From Lawsonibacter faecis (GTDB lineage: Bacteria > Bacillota > Clostridia > Oscillospirales > Oscillospiraceae), in contig NZ_JACOPQ010000020.1 of the NCBI RefSeq assembly GCF_014287675.1, positions 1 to 54,501 of the forward strand: DNA of 54,501 nt, in the 5' to 3' direction. The position numbers and the translations under genes were made by a program. Shown in pieces: positions 24,709 to 32,007 of the stretch (its first letter is position 1; each line of letters starts with the position of its first letter). The notes below the pieces were generated by a model that did not search any database, was not told the DNA's origin, and saw nothing but the letters and a program-made list of their open reading frames with translations.

Positions 24709-25308
24709 ATGGACGTCAAGCATCTGCTCTTTATCATCCTGGGCGCTGTCTTCGTCAACAACTACGTGCTGCAGCGCTTCCTGGGCATCTGCCCGTTCCT
24801 GGGCGTCTCCAAGAAGCTGGACCAGGCCTCCGGCATGTCCATCGCCGTCGTCTTCGTCATGCTGCTGGCCACCGCCGTGACCTGGCCCATCCAGCACTTT
24901 CTGCTGGACCCCAACGGCATGGGCTATCTCCAGACCATCGTCTTCATCCTGGTCATCGCCGCCCTGGTGCAGCTCGTTGAGATCGTCCTCAAGCGGTACA
25001 TCCCGGCCCTCTATAAATCACTGGGCATCTATCTGCCGCTGATTACCACCAACTGCGCCGTGCTGGGCGTTACCGTGCTCAACATCACCGAGAAGTACTC
25101 CTTCGGCGAGTCCATGGCCAACTCCTTCGGCTCCGGCCTGGGCTTCTTCCTGGCCATGGTGCTCTTCGCCGGTATCCGCGCCCGCACTGAGAACTGCGAG
25201 GCCCCCGAGTCCTTCAAGGGACTGCCCATCACGCTAACAGCCGCCGCCATCCTGGCCGCTTCCTTCAGTGGATTCGCGGGCGTGGTGGAGACGCTGTTCG
25301 GCGCTTAA
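24709..25308 (+). CDS. rnfA: Rnf electron transport complex subunit RnfA
   Basis: RnfA is the inverted-topology partner of RnfE, with six membrane helices. The 199-residue protein has NNYVLQRFLGICPFLGVSKK and TTNCAVLGVTVLN, which contain the conserved membrane cysteines of the family. Its length is normal. It starts three bases after rnfE with AAAGGAGG overlapping the rnfE end, and is followed by rnfB after 12 bases. Confidence 0.95.
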   Translation: MDVKHLLFIILGAVFVNNYVLQRFLGICPFLGVSKKLDQASGMSIAVVFVMLLATAVTWPIQHFLLDPNGMGYLQTIVFILVIAALVQLVEIVLKRYIPALYKSLGIYLPLITTNCAVLGVTVLNITEKYSFGESMANSFGSGLGFFLAMVLFAGIRARTENCEAPESFKGLPITLTAAAILAASFSGFAGVVETLFGA

Positions 25309-25320
25309 GGAGGTGGCGGG

Positions 25321-26178
25321 ATGAATATTATTGTACTAGCCATCGTCTCGGTGGCCGTCATCGCCCTGGTCTGTTCCGTCATGCTGGTCATCGCCTCGAA
25401 TGTGATGGCCGTCAAGGAAGACCCCCTGTTCCCCGCTGTGCGTGAATGCCTGCCCGGCGCCAACTGCGGCGCCTGCGGCTATGCCGGCTGCGACGGCTAC
25501 GCCAAGGCCCTGGCCGCTGGCACCGACAAGCGCACCACCCTCTGCGTCCCCGGCGGCGCCGACTGTGCCCAGGCCCTCGCGGGCGTGCTGGGCCTGGAGG
25601 CCGGCGCCGTGGAGAAGCGTGTCGCCATCGTCTTCTGCGGCGGCGACTGCACCCGCACGGAGGCCCGGATGGATTACCAGGGCGCCCACAGCTGCGCCGC
25701 CGCCAAGCTGCTCTTCGGCGGCGCGGGGGCCTGTGCTTTCGGGTGCCTGGGCAACGGCGACTGCGTGGCCGTCTGCCCTGAGAACGCCATTACCATCGAC
25801 AAGGGCGTGGCGGTGGTGAACCGGGACCTCTGCATCGGCTGCGGCCTGTGCGAGCGCTCCTGCCCCAATCACGTCATCGGCGTGCGGCCCATGAGCCAGA
25901 AGGTCTTTGACCGCTGCTCCAACCCCAACCGTGGCAAGGCGGTTATGGATGTGTGCAAGGCGGGCTGCATCGGCTGCACCAAGTGCAGCAAGGTCTGCCC
26001 CGAGGGAGCCATCACCATGGACCACTCACTGGCCCAGGTGAACCCCACCAAGTGCACCGCCTGCGGCACCTGCGTCGCAAGCTGCCCCACCCACTGCATG
26101 AGCTTCGCGGAGCCCGGCATGGCCCCCGCTCCCGCCAAGGCGGAGCGCGCGGAGGAGAAGTCCGCCGCAGCGCAGTAA
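25321..26178 (+). CDS. rnfB: Rnf electron transport complex subunit RnfB
   Basis: RnfB accepts electrons from ferredoxin. The 285-residue protein has an N-terminal membrane helix (3-25), a 4Fe-4S domain of the Fer4-like type (CLPGANCGACGYAGCDGYA), and then several ferredoxin-type clusters: CAFGCLGNGDCVAVCPENA, CIGCGLCERSCPNH, CIGCTKCSKVCPEG and CTACGTCVASCPTH. The many clusters match clostridial RnfB. GGAGG lies just before the ATG. It ends the rnfCDGEAB operon; the tail after the last cluster is a low-complexity Ala/Lys/Glu stretch. Confidence 0.95.
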   Translation: MNIIVLAIVSVAVIALVCSVMLVIASNVMAVKEDPLFPAVRECLPGANCGACGYAGCDGYAKALAAGTDKRTTLCVPGGADCAQALAGVLGLEAGAVEKRVAIVFCGGDCTRTEARMDYQGAHSCAAAKLLFGGAGACAFGCLGNGDCVAVCPENAITIDKGVAVVNRDLCIGCGLCERSCPNHVIGVRPMSQKVFDRCSNPNRGKAVMDVCKAGCIGCTKCSKVCPEGAITMDHSLAQVNPTKCTACGTCVASCPTHCMSFAEPGMAPAPAKAERAEEKSAAAQ

Positions 26179-26190
26179 AGAAAGCAAACG

Positions 26191-26226
26191 GAGGACCCAG
26201 CCGGGCATCAGCCCGGCTGGGTCCTC
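26191..26226 (+). terminator. Hairpin at the end of the rnf operon
   Basis: A perfect 16-bp stem (26191-26206 with 26211-26226) and a four-base loop lie 12 bases after rnfB. A second imperfect hairpin follows at about 26232-26265. Neither has a strong T-run. The rest of the gap to arcC holds a third structure at 26398-26460. Confidence 0.65.
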
Positions 26227-26397
26227 TCAGCTTGTCAAAGAAGCCCAAGGGGCTTCCTTGACAAAAGGCTGCATGACGGCTGGGGCTCGATTTCTTTGGA
26301 AAAGGTCGCCCTAGCCGTCATGAGCAGTGTCATCTCTCAGACTCATGTCCCCAGAAATGACGAATTTTTATTTGACTGCGTCGTCTGCGGACGAGGT

Positions 26398-26460
26398 AAG
26401 CGCCCGGACCATAAAGTGCCGTACCTTTAGAAGGTATGCGGCCGAATGGTCCGGGCGCTT
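26398..26460. repeat. Branched inverted repeat between rnfB and arcC
   Basis: A 15-bp outer stem (26398-26412 with 26446-26460) encloses a smaller TACCTT/AAGGTA hairpin. It stands directly behind the arcC stop codon on the minus strand and probably ends that transcript, though no T-run is seen. Confidence 0.6.
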
Positions 26461-26475
26461 TGTGCTGTCTGCAGG

Positions 26476-27417
26476 TTATGCCTGAATGTGGGTGCCGGTC
26501 TTGCCCTGGACGCCGTCCCGGGCCTTCTCCAGCAGGGTGATAAGGGCGGTGCGGCCAGGCTTGGACTCGGCGAAGCGGACGGCCGCCTGGACCTTCGGGA
26601 GCATGGAGCCGGGGGCGAACTCACCGTCGTCCATGTACTTGCGTGCCTCAGCCGGAGTGAGGGAGGAGAGCCACTGCACGTCGGGCTTGCCGAAGTGGAT
26701 AGCCACCTTCTCCACGGCGGTGAGGATGATGAGGCAGTCGGCGTCCAACTGCTGGGCCAGCACGCAGGAGGCGAAGTCCTTGTCGATGACGGCCGCCGCT
26801 CCCTTCAGGTGGTGGCCCTCGGTCTTGTAGACGGGAATGCCGCCGCCGCCGCAGGCCACGACCACATGGTCGGACTCCACCAGGGCGCGGATGGTGTCGA
26901 TTTCCACGATGGACTGGGGCTGGGGAGAGGCCACCACACGGCGGTAGCCGCGGCCGGCGTCCTCCACCACGTTGTAGCCGCGCTCGGACACCAGCTTGTC
27001 GGCCTCCTCCTTGGTCATGAAAGCGCCGATGGGCTTGGTGGGCTTCTGGAAGGCGGGGTCGTCGGGATCCACCTCCACCTGGGTGAGCACGGTGGAGACG
27101 CCCTTGTCGATGCCGCGGTCCAGCAGCTCCTCCCGCAGGGCGTTCTGGAGGTCGTAGCCGATGTAGCCCTGACTCATGGCCACGCAGACCGAGAGGGGGC
27201 AGGGAATGTACTTCTCCGGGTCGGAGCGGGTCAGCTCGGCCATGGCCGTCTGAATCATGCCCACCTGGGGGCCGTTGCCGTGGGCGATGATGACCTCGTG
27301 GCCCTCTTCGATCAGGTCGGCGATGGCCTTTGCGGTCTGCTGAACGGCGATCATCTGCTCGGGCAGATTATTTCCAAGGGCGTTGCCGCCCAATGCAATT
27401 ACAATTCGTTTACCCAT
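26476..27417 (-). CDS. arcC: Carbamate kinase
   Basis: This kinase makes ATP from carbamoyl phosphate and ADP, releasing ammonia and CO2. The 313 residues show the amino acid kinase fold with ALGGNALG near the start, AHGNGPQVG, VVACGGGGIPV and DKDFASCVLA. In E. coli the paralogue YqeA belongs to the same purine cluster as YgeW. Here it lies 330 bases behind ygeW on the same strand, so it most likely uses carbamoyl phosphate released by YgeW. AGGAGG stands 12 bases before the ATG. An arginine deiminase role is less likely because no arcA is present in the window. Confidence 0.95.
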   Translation of the reverse strand: MGKRIVIALGGNALGNNLPEQMIAVQQTAKAIADLIEEGHEVIIAHGNGPQVGMIQTAMAELTRSDPEKYIPCPLSVCVAMSQGYIGYDLQNALREELLDRGIDKGVSTVLTQVEVDPDDPAFQKPTKPIGAFMTKEEADKLVSERGYNVVEDAGRGYRRVVASPQPQSIVEIDTIRALVESDHVVVACGGGGIPVYKTEGHHLKGAAAVIDKDFASCVLAQQLDADCLIILTAVEKVAIHFGKPDVQWLSSLTPAEARKYMDDGEFAPGSMLPKVQAAVRFAESKPGRTALITLLEKARDGVQGKTGTHIQA

Positions 27418-27744
27418 GGTTATAAATAACCTCCTGTTAAGGCGTCCAGAAAATAATGACCCGTCCGCATATACATAGGCAGTCGTATCTGCGGACGGGC
27501 CGGCGCGGGAAGAGAAAGAAGGAAGAATCGGTCTATATCAGGCCGGCGACTGCTGAATCGGTCCGGCAGGGGAAAACGGGCAACGGGTTGCCGGGGGTGT
27601 CACGCTTCGCACGCCTCGCGGCCGGGGCGATAAGCCCGCCGACTTCGGGTCCAGACAGAAAGGGGTGCGGGGGACGCCTTTCTTTTCTTGGTCTGGCCCC
27701 ATTCGCTCTGTCCTTATCGCCCCTGCTCGGCGGCTCAGCGCTTC
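27418..27744. repeat. Gene-free gap with large stem-loop and stop-associated repeat
   Basis: No gene is seen in these 327 bases. GGGGCGATAAG (27624-27634) pairs with CTTATCGCCCC (27713-27723), and CCAGAC/GTCTGG (27651/27691) nests inside. The last 72 bases (27673-27744), which end directly at the ygeW stop codon, share GACGCC, GGCCCCAT and a CGCTTC end with the repeats behind aroF and ygfK, though with many changes. Confidence 0.5.
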
Positions 27745-28944
27745 TTATTTCTGGAACCATCTGGAGGTGCCGCGCTCCTCCAGGGCCTTGAGGGTGGCCT
27801 GGGGGTCCTTGACCTTGGCGAGGAAGATCATGGCGGCGATGACATAGGGCTTGAAGGAGGCCTCCTTGTAGAGGGGGGTGCGGTAGCGGTCGAAGACGCT
27901 GGCCTCAACCTCGCCGTCCACGCAGGAGACGTCGTTGATGTCTGCGGGCAGGCAGTGCAGGTACAGGGCCTTGCCGTCGCGGGTGGTCTTCATCAGCTCC
28001 TCGGTGCAGCACCAGTCCTTGTGCTGGGCGTTCTGGGCGAGAAGCTCCTTCTCCAGGGCCTTGATGCCGTCGCTGTCGCCCTTGCCGTACAGATCAGTGC
28101 GCTTCTCCATGGCGGCGAAGGGGGCCCAGCTCTTGGGATACACGATGTCGGCGTCCTTAAAGGCCTCTGCCATGGAGTTGGTGCGGGTGAAGGTGCCGCC
28201 GGTCTTGGCGGCGTTCTGCCTGGCGACCTCCTCGACCTCGGGCATGATCTCATAGCCCTCGGGATGGGCGAGCACCACGTCCATGCCGAAGCGGGTCATC
28301 AGGCCCACCACGCCCTGGGGAACGCTGAGGGGCTTGCCGTAGCTGGGGGAGTAGGCCCAGGTCATGGCGACCTTCTTGCCCTTCAGGTTCTCCACGCCGC
28401 CGAACTCGTGAATGATGTGCAGCATGTCGGCCATGCACTGGGTGGGGTGGTCGATGTCGCACTGGAGGTTCACCAGAGTGGGCTTCTGCTCCAGAACGCC
28501 GTCCTCATGGCCCTGGGTCACGGCCTCGACCACCTCCTTCTGATAGGTGTGGCCCTTGCCGATGTACATGTCGTCCCGGATGCCGATGACGTCGGCCATG
28601 AAGGAGATCATGTTGGCGGTCTCACGGACGGTCTCGCCGTGAGCAATCTGACTCTTTCCCTCGTCCAGATCCTGGACCTCCAGGCCCAGCAGGTTGCAGG
28701 CGCTGGCGAAGGAGAAGCGGGTCCGGGTGGAATTGTCACGGAAGAGGGAGATGCCCAGGCCGCTCTCGAAGATCTTGGTGGAGATATTGTTCTCGCGCAT
28801 GTAGCGCAGAGCGTCGGCCACGGTAAAGACGGCCTCCAGCTCGTCGTCGGTCTTATCCCAGGTCAGGAAAAAGTCGCCCTCGTACATCTCCTTGAAGTTG
28901 AGCTTGTTGAGCTTGTCAATATACATCTGAAGAGTCTTATCCAT
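27745..28944 (-). CDS. ygeW: Knotted carbamoyltransferase YgeW
   Basis: YgeW is an aspartate/ornithine carbamoyltransferase relative of the purine catabolic cluster. The 399-residue product is strikingly close to E. coli YgeW as I remember it: FRDNSTRTRFS (carbamoyl phosphate site), GKSQIAHGETVRETANM, LQCDIDHPTQ, AMTWAYSPSYGKPLSVPQG and LHCLPADI. In the proposed anaerobic urate route it would release carbamoyl phosphate from a ureido compound for carbamate kinase. ATG 28944 has AAGGAG eight bases upstream; an adjacent ATG at 28947 is closer than ideal. It is followed downstream by arcC. Confidence 0.95.
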   Translation of the reverse strand: MDKTLQMYIDKLNKLNFKEMYEGDFFLTWDKTDDELEAVFTVADALRYMRENNISTKIFESGLGISLFRDNSTRTRFSFASACNLLGLEVQDLDEGKSQIAHGETVRETANMISFMADVIGIRDDMYIGKGHTYQKEVVEAVTQGHEDGVLEQKPTLVNLQCDIDHPTQCMADMLHIIHEFGGVENLKGKKVAMTWAYSPSYGKPLSVPQGVVGLMTRFGMDVVLAHPEGYEIMPEVEEVARQNAAKTGGTFTRTNSMAEAFKDADIVYPKSWAPFAAMEKRTDLYGKGDSDGIKALEKELLAQNAQHKDWCCTEELMKTTRDGKALYLHCLPADINDVSCVDGEVEASVFDRYRTPLYKEASFKPYVIAAMIFLAKVKDPQATLKALEERGTSRWFQK

Positions 28945-29012
28945 CATTATTTCTCCTTCAATCTGATTCATTCTCGGCGGGCAGCCCCAGGGTCCGCCCG
29001 GCACGCTGTTTT

Positions 29013-30395
29013 TTACTGGATGTCGTTATCGGTGAGGGTGGCGCGGAACTGGGACACGTCGGAGGTCTTGTTCTCCTCCTTGTAGAGGCCGGGGACGGCG
29101 GCGTACAGGGCCGCACAGGTCACGAGGTCCTGCTTCCAGGTGATCTCGTTGGGGGCGTGGGCCTGGGACTCCGCGCCGGGGCCGAAGCCCACGCAGGGGA
29201 TGCCGTACCGCCCCTGGATGGAGACGCCGTTGGTGGAGAAGGTCCACTTGTCGATGAGGGGGCGGTGGCGCAGGTGCATGGCGCCGTCGGGTCCGATGCG
29301 CTCCCCTCCGAAGAGGGCGTGGTGGGCGTCCACCAGAGCCTGGACGTGGGCGGCGTTCTCCTTGTTGATCCAGGTGGGGAAGTAGCACTCGGTCTCATAG
29401 ACCTCGCCGGTCCAGGAGGGACGGTCGTACATATACATGGAGACCTTCACGTCGTCGCCGTACTTCTTCACGCTGGGCAGGTCCCGGATCTCCTGGAGGC
29501 AGGAGTCCCAGGTCTCGCCGGCGGTCATGCGGCGGTCGATGGAGATGGAGCAGGAGTCGGCCACGGCGCAGCGGCTGGGGGAGGTGAAGAAGATCTGGGA
29601 GGTGGTGCAGGTGCCGCGGCCCAGGAAGCGGGCGTCCTCGTAGTGCTCGGGGTTGTACTTGGGGTTGAGCATCTTCACCAGGCCCTTGACCTCGGTGCCG
29701 TCGGCGTCGTCGTTCTCGTTGAGGGCGCGGACGTCCTGGAGAATGTCGGCCATCTTATAGATGGCGTTGTCGCCGCGCTCGGGGGCGGAGCCGTGGCAGG
29801 AGACGCCCTTCACATCCACGCGGATCTCCATACGGCCCCGGTGGCCGCGGTAGATGCCGCCGTCGGTGGGCTCGGTGGAGATGACGAACTCAATCTTATC
29901 CTTCTCCTGGGGGTAGGCCTTGTTGACGATGTACTGCCAGCACATGCCGTCGCAGTCCTCCTCCTGGACGGAGCCGACGACCATGATCCTGTAGCCCGCG
30001 GGGATGAGGCCCATATCCTTCATGATCTTGGCGCCGTACACGGCGGAGGCCATGCCGCCCTCCTGGTCGGAGCCGCCGCGGCCGTAGATGACGGCGTCGT
30101 CCTCGTAGCCCTCGTAGGGGTCGTGGGTCCAGTTGTCGCGGTTGCCCACGCCCACGGTGTCGATGTGGGAGTCGATGGCGATGATCTTCTCACCGTCGCC
30201 CATCCAGCCGATGACGTTGCCCAGGCCGTCGATCTCCACCTTGTCGTAGCCCAGCTTCTCCATCTCGGCCTTGATGCACATGACGACATCCTTCTCCTCG
30301 CAGCTCTCGCTGGGGTGGGAGATCATGGCGCGCAGGAAGCGGTTCATGTCGGCGCTGTAGCCCGCGGCGGCGGATTTGATCTGGTTAAAGTCCAT
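29013..30395 (-). CDS. ygeY: YgeY family selenium metabolism-linked hydrolase
   Basis: YgeY is an M20-type metallohydrolase of the purine/selenium cluster. The 460-residue protein has the metal-binding sites IAIDSHIDTVGVG, GRGGSDQEGGMAS and VQEEDCDG, and a C-terminal GFGPGAESQAHAPNE. Relatives cleave amides or ureides, and here a step in opening the purine-derived ureide is likely. ATG 30395 has GGAGGG seven bases upstream, better than an ATG five codons earlier. It lies between ygeX (130 bases upstream) and ygeW (70 bases downstream), so these three probably form one transcript. Confidence 0.95.
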   Translation of the reverse strand: MDFNQIKSAAAGYSADMNRFLRAMISHPSESCEEKDVVMCIKAEMEKLGYDKVEIDGLGNVIGWMGDGEKIIAIDSHIDTVGVGNRDNWTHDPYEGYEDDAVIYGRGGSDQEGGMASAVYGAKIMKDMGLIPAGYRIMVVGSVQEEDCDGMCWQYIVNKAYPQEKDKIEFVISTEPTDGGIYRGHRGRMEIRVDVKGVSCHGSAPERGDNAIYKMADILQDVRALNENDDADGTEVKGLVKMLNPKYNPEHYEDARFLGRGTCTTSQIFFTSPSRCAVADSCSISIDRRMTAGETWDSCLQEIRDLPSVKKYGDDVKVSMYMYDRPSWTGEVYETECYFPTWINKENAAHVQALVDAHHALFGGERIGPDGAMHLRHRPLIDKWTFSTNGVSIQGRYGIPCVGFGPGAESQAHAPNEITWKQDLVTCAALYAAVPGLYKEENKTSDVSQFRATLTDNDIQ

Positions 30396-30528
30396 TTGAT
30401 TGCCCTCCATATAATCAATGATTTCTTCTTCGATAGGTTGGCGCCCTCCGGGGCCCGCCGCAAGCGCGGCGTCGCAAGGGGGGCGGCTGTGCGGGCGAAA
30501 CGGCCCGTGCCCCCGCTGTCTGCCCAGG

Positions 30529-31743
30529 TCAGACAGTGGGATATTCCCCGTCCCACAGCACCTTCCTGAACTTCATGGGGTCGGTGTTGCCCTCGGTGGA
30601 GAACATCAGCACCTGAGAGAAGCGGTCCAGGCCGATGGCCTCCCGGAGGTCCCTGTACTCGTCGGTCTCCATCAGCGCGGCGATGAGGCCCATGCCCACC
30701 GCGCCGGACTCGCCGGAGATGACCACCGGGTCGCCCTTGACGGGCACGCCCAGCATCCGCATCCCCCGGGCGGAAACCCAGTCGGGGCAGGAGACAAAAG
30801 CGGTGACATGGTTGCGCAGGATGTCCCAGGAGATGGTGTTGGGCTCGCCGCAGGCGAGACCCGCCATGATGGTCTGGAGATCGCCGTCCACGATGCGGGG
30901 ACTGCCGTCTCCGGCCAGAGCGCCCTGGTAGAGGCAGTCGGCCGCCCTGGCCTCCATGACGATGAACTTGGGCGGGTCATTGGGATAGAGGTTGGTGAAG
31001 TAGCCGATGACCGCGCCGGCCAGGGAGCCCACGCCCGCCTGGACAAAGACGTGGGTGGGGCGGTTCACGCCGCATTGGCGCAGCTGCTCGCTGGCCTCGC
31101 TGGCCATGGTGCCGTACCCCTGCATAATCCAGGAGGGGATCTCCTCGTAGCCGTCCCAGGCGGTGTCCTGCACGATGACGCCGTTCTTGGTGGCCTCGGC
31201 CTCGGCAGCCGCCATGCGGACGCAATCGTCGTAGTTCACGTCCTCAATGGTAACCTGGGCACCCTCCTTCAGGATATTGTCGAACCGGGGCTTGCTGGAG
31301 CCCTTGGGCATATGTACCACGGCCTTCTGGCCCAGCTTGCCCGCCGCCCACGCAACCCCCCGGCCGTGATTGCCGTCGGTGGCGGTGAAGAAGGTGGCCT
31401 GGCCGAACTCCTTGCGGAAGGCCTCGCTGGTCAGGTAGTCGTAGGTCATCTCGGAGACATCACGGCCCATCTGCGCGGCGATGTACTTCGCCATGGCGAA
31501 GGAGCCGCCCAGAACCTTAAACGCATTGAGGCCGAAGCGGAAGCTCTCGTCCTTGACGAAGAGGCTCCCGAGGCCCAAATATTTGGCCATGCCGTCCAGC
31601 CGGGCAAGGGGGGTGATGGAGTACTGGGGGAAACTGCTGTGGAAAAACCGCGCCTTGGCCACGTTGGCCAGGGACATGACCTCCAGCTGCTTGTCTTCGC
31701 TTTTGGGCATGTGGTTGTCTACCCACTTGATGGGGTCTTTCAT
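30529..31743 (-). CDS. ygeX: Diaminopropionate ammonia-lyase YgeX
   Basis: This PLP enzyme splits 2,3-diaminopropionate into pyruvate and two ammonia. The 404-residue product has the PLP lysine region FRFGLNAFKVLGGSFA, the TDGNHGRGVAW loop, VFVQAGVGSLAGA and ISGESGAVGMG, matching the DpaL/YgeX family over full length. It forms the last carbon step of the cluster, giving pyruvate. The start at 31743 follows GGAGGCGAGAGAG; the reading frame continues far left only by chance. A promoter and the motif CAAACGAATTTT lie upstream, shared with the divergent dehydrogenase gene. Confidence 0.95.
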   Translation of the reverse strand: MKDPIKWVDNHMPKSEDKQLEVMSLANVAKARFFHSSFPQYSITPLARLDGMAKYLGLGSLFVKDESFRFGLNAFKVLGGSFAMAKYIAAQMGRDVSEMTYDYLTSEAFRKEFGQATFFTATDGNHGRGVAWAAGKLGQKAVVHMPKGSSKPRFDNILKEGAQVTIEDVNYDDCVRMAAAEAEATKNGVIVQDTAWDGYEEIPSWIMQGYGTMASEASEQLRQCGVNRPTHVFVQAGVGSLAGAVIGYFTNLYPNDPPKFIVMEARAADCLYQGALAGDGSPRIVDGDLQTIMAGLACGEPNTISWDILRNHVTAFVSCPDWVSARGMRMLGVPVKGDPVVISGESGAVGMGLIAALMETDEYRDLREAIGLDRFSQVLMFSTEGNTDPMKFRKVLWDGEYPTV

Positions 31744-31777
31744 GTCTCTCTCGCCTCCGAAAAATTCTGGAGAAAAC

Positions 31778-31789
31778 CAAACGAATTTT
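31778..31789. promoter_or_regulatory. Shared motif CAAACGAATTTT, copy 1
   Basis: This 12-base motif stands between the ygeX promoter and its start codon. It occurs again, identically, at 43670-43681 between ssnA and the divergent YheO-type regulator gene. It may be a binding site that ties these purine genes together. Confidence 0.35.
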
Positions 31790-31804
31790 TTGCTTTCTGT
31801 ACAC

Positions 31805-31832
31805 ATCATATCACGGGATTTCAACAAGTCAA
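31805..31832 (-). promoter_or_regulatory. Promoter of ygeX
   Basis: TTGACT (31827-31832) and TATGAT (31805-31810), spaced by 16 bases on the minus strand, lie about 60 bases before the ygeX ATG. Confidence 0.75.
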
Positions 31833-31934
31833 GAGGCAATCTAAAAAATTTTTGTAATGCCAAAAATATTTTTAGATATTTGGTTATTTTGCCATATGTA
31901 TTAAGGTTGCCACCGGGCTGGTTTGGTGCTAAGC

Positions 31935-31940
31935 TATAAT
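31935..31940 (+). promoter_or_regulatory. -10 element of the xanthine dehydrogenase gene
   Basis: A perfect TATAAT stands 67 bases before the start codon, but the bases 17 upstream (ACCGGG) are not a -35. The closest candidate, TTGCCA at 31908, is 21 bases away. Such a promoter would be expected to need an activator. Confidence 0.5.
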
Positions 31941-32007
31941 TGTGAATCAGGTAACAAGTACTGGGCGGGCTTTGATCCCCGCCAGCATAAGAGGAGGCAA
32001 TATCGCC

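Noticed and set aside
23011..24897. Very long open frame antisense to rnfGE (over 600 codons)
   Set aside because: It lies opposite clear Rnf genes, has His/Gly/Asp-rich composition typical of reversed GC-rich codons, and no family similarity. The same holds for long frames opposite apbE, the ABC transporter genes and the nucleobase permease.
26476..29004. Arginine deiminase pathway (arcC with ornithine carbamoyltransferase)
   Set aside because: The transferase is a YgeW-type protein and the neighbours are YgeX and YgeY; no arginine deiminase or antiporter is present.
31910..31940. Sigma-54 promoter of the xanthine dehydrogenase gene
   Set aside because: A GG and a GC are present but 11 bases apart rather than 10, and flanking bases do not fit; no sigma-54 activator gene is nearby.
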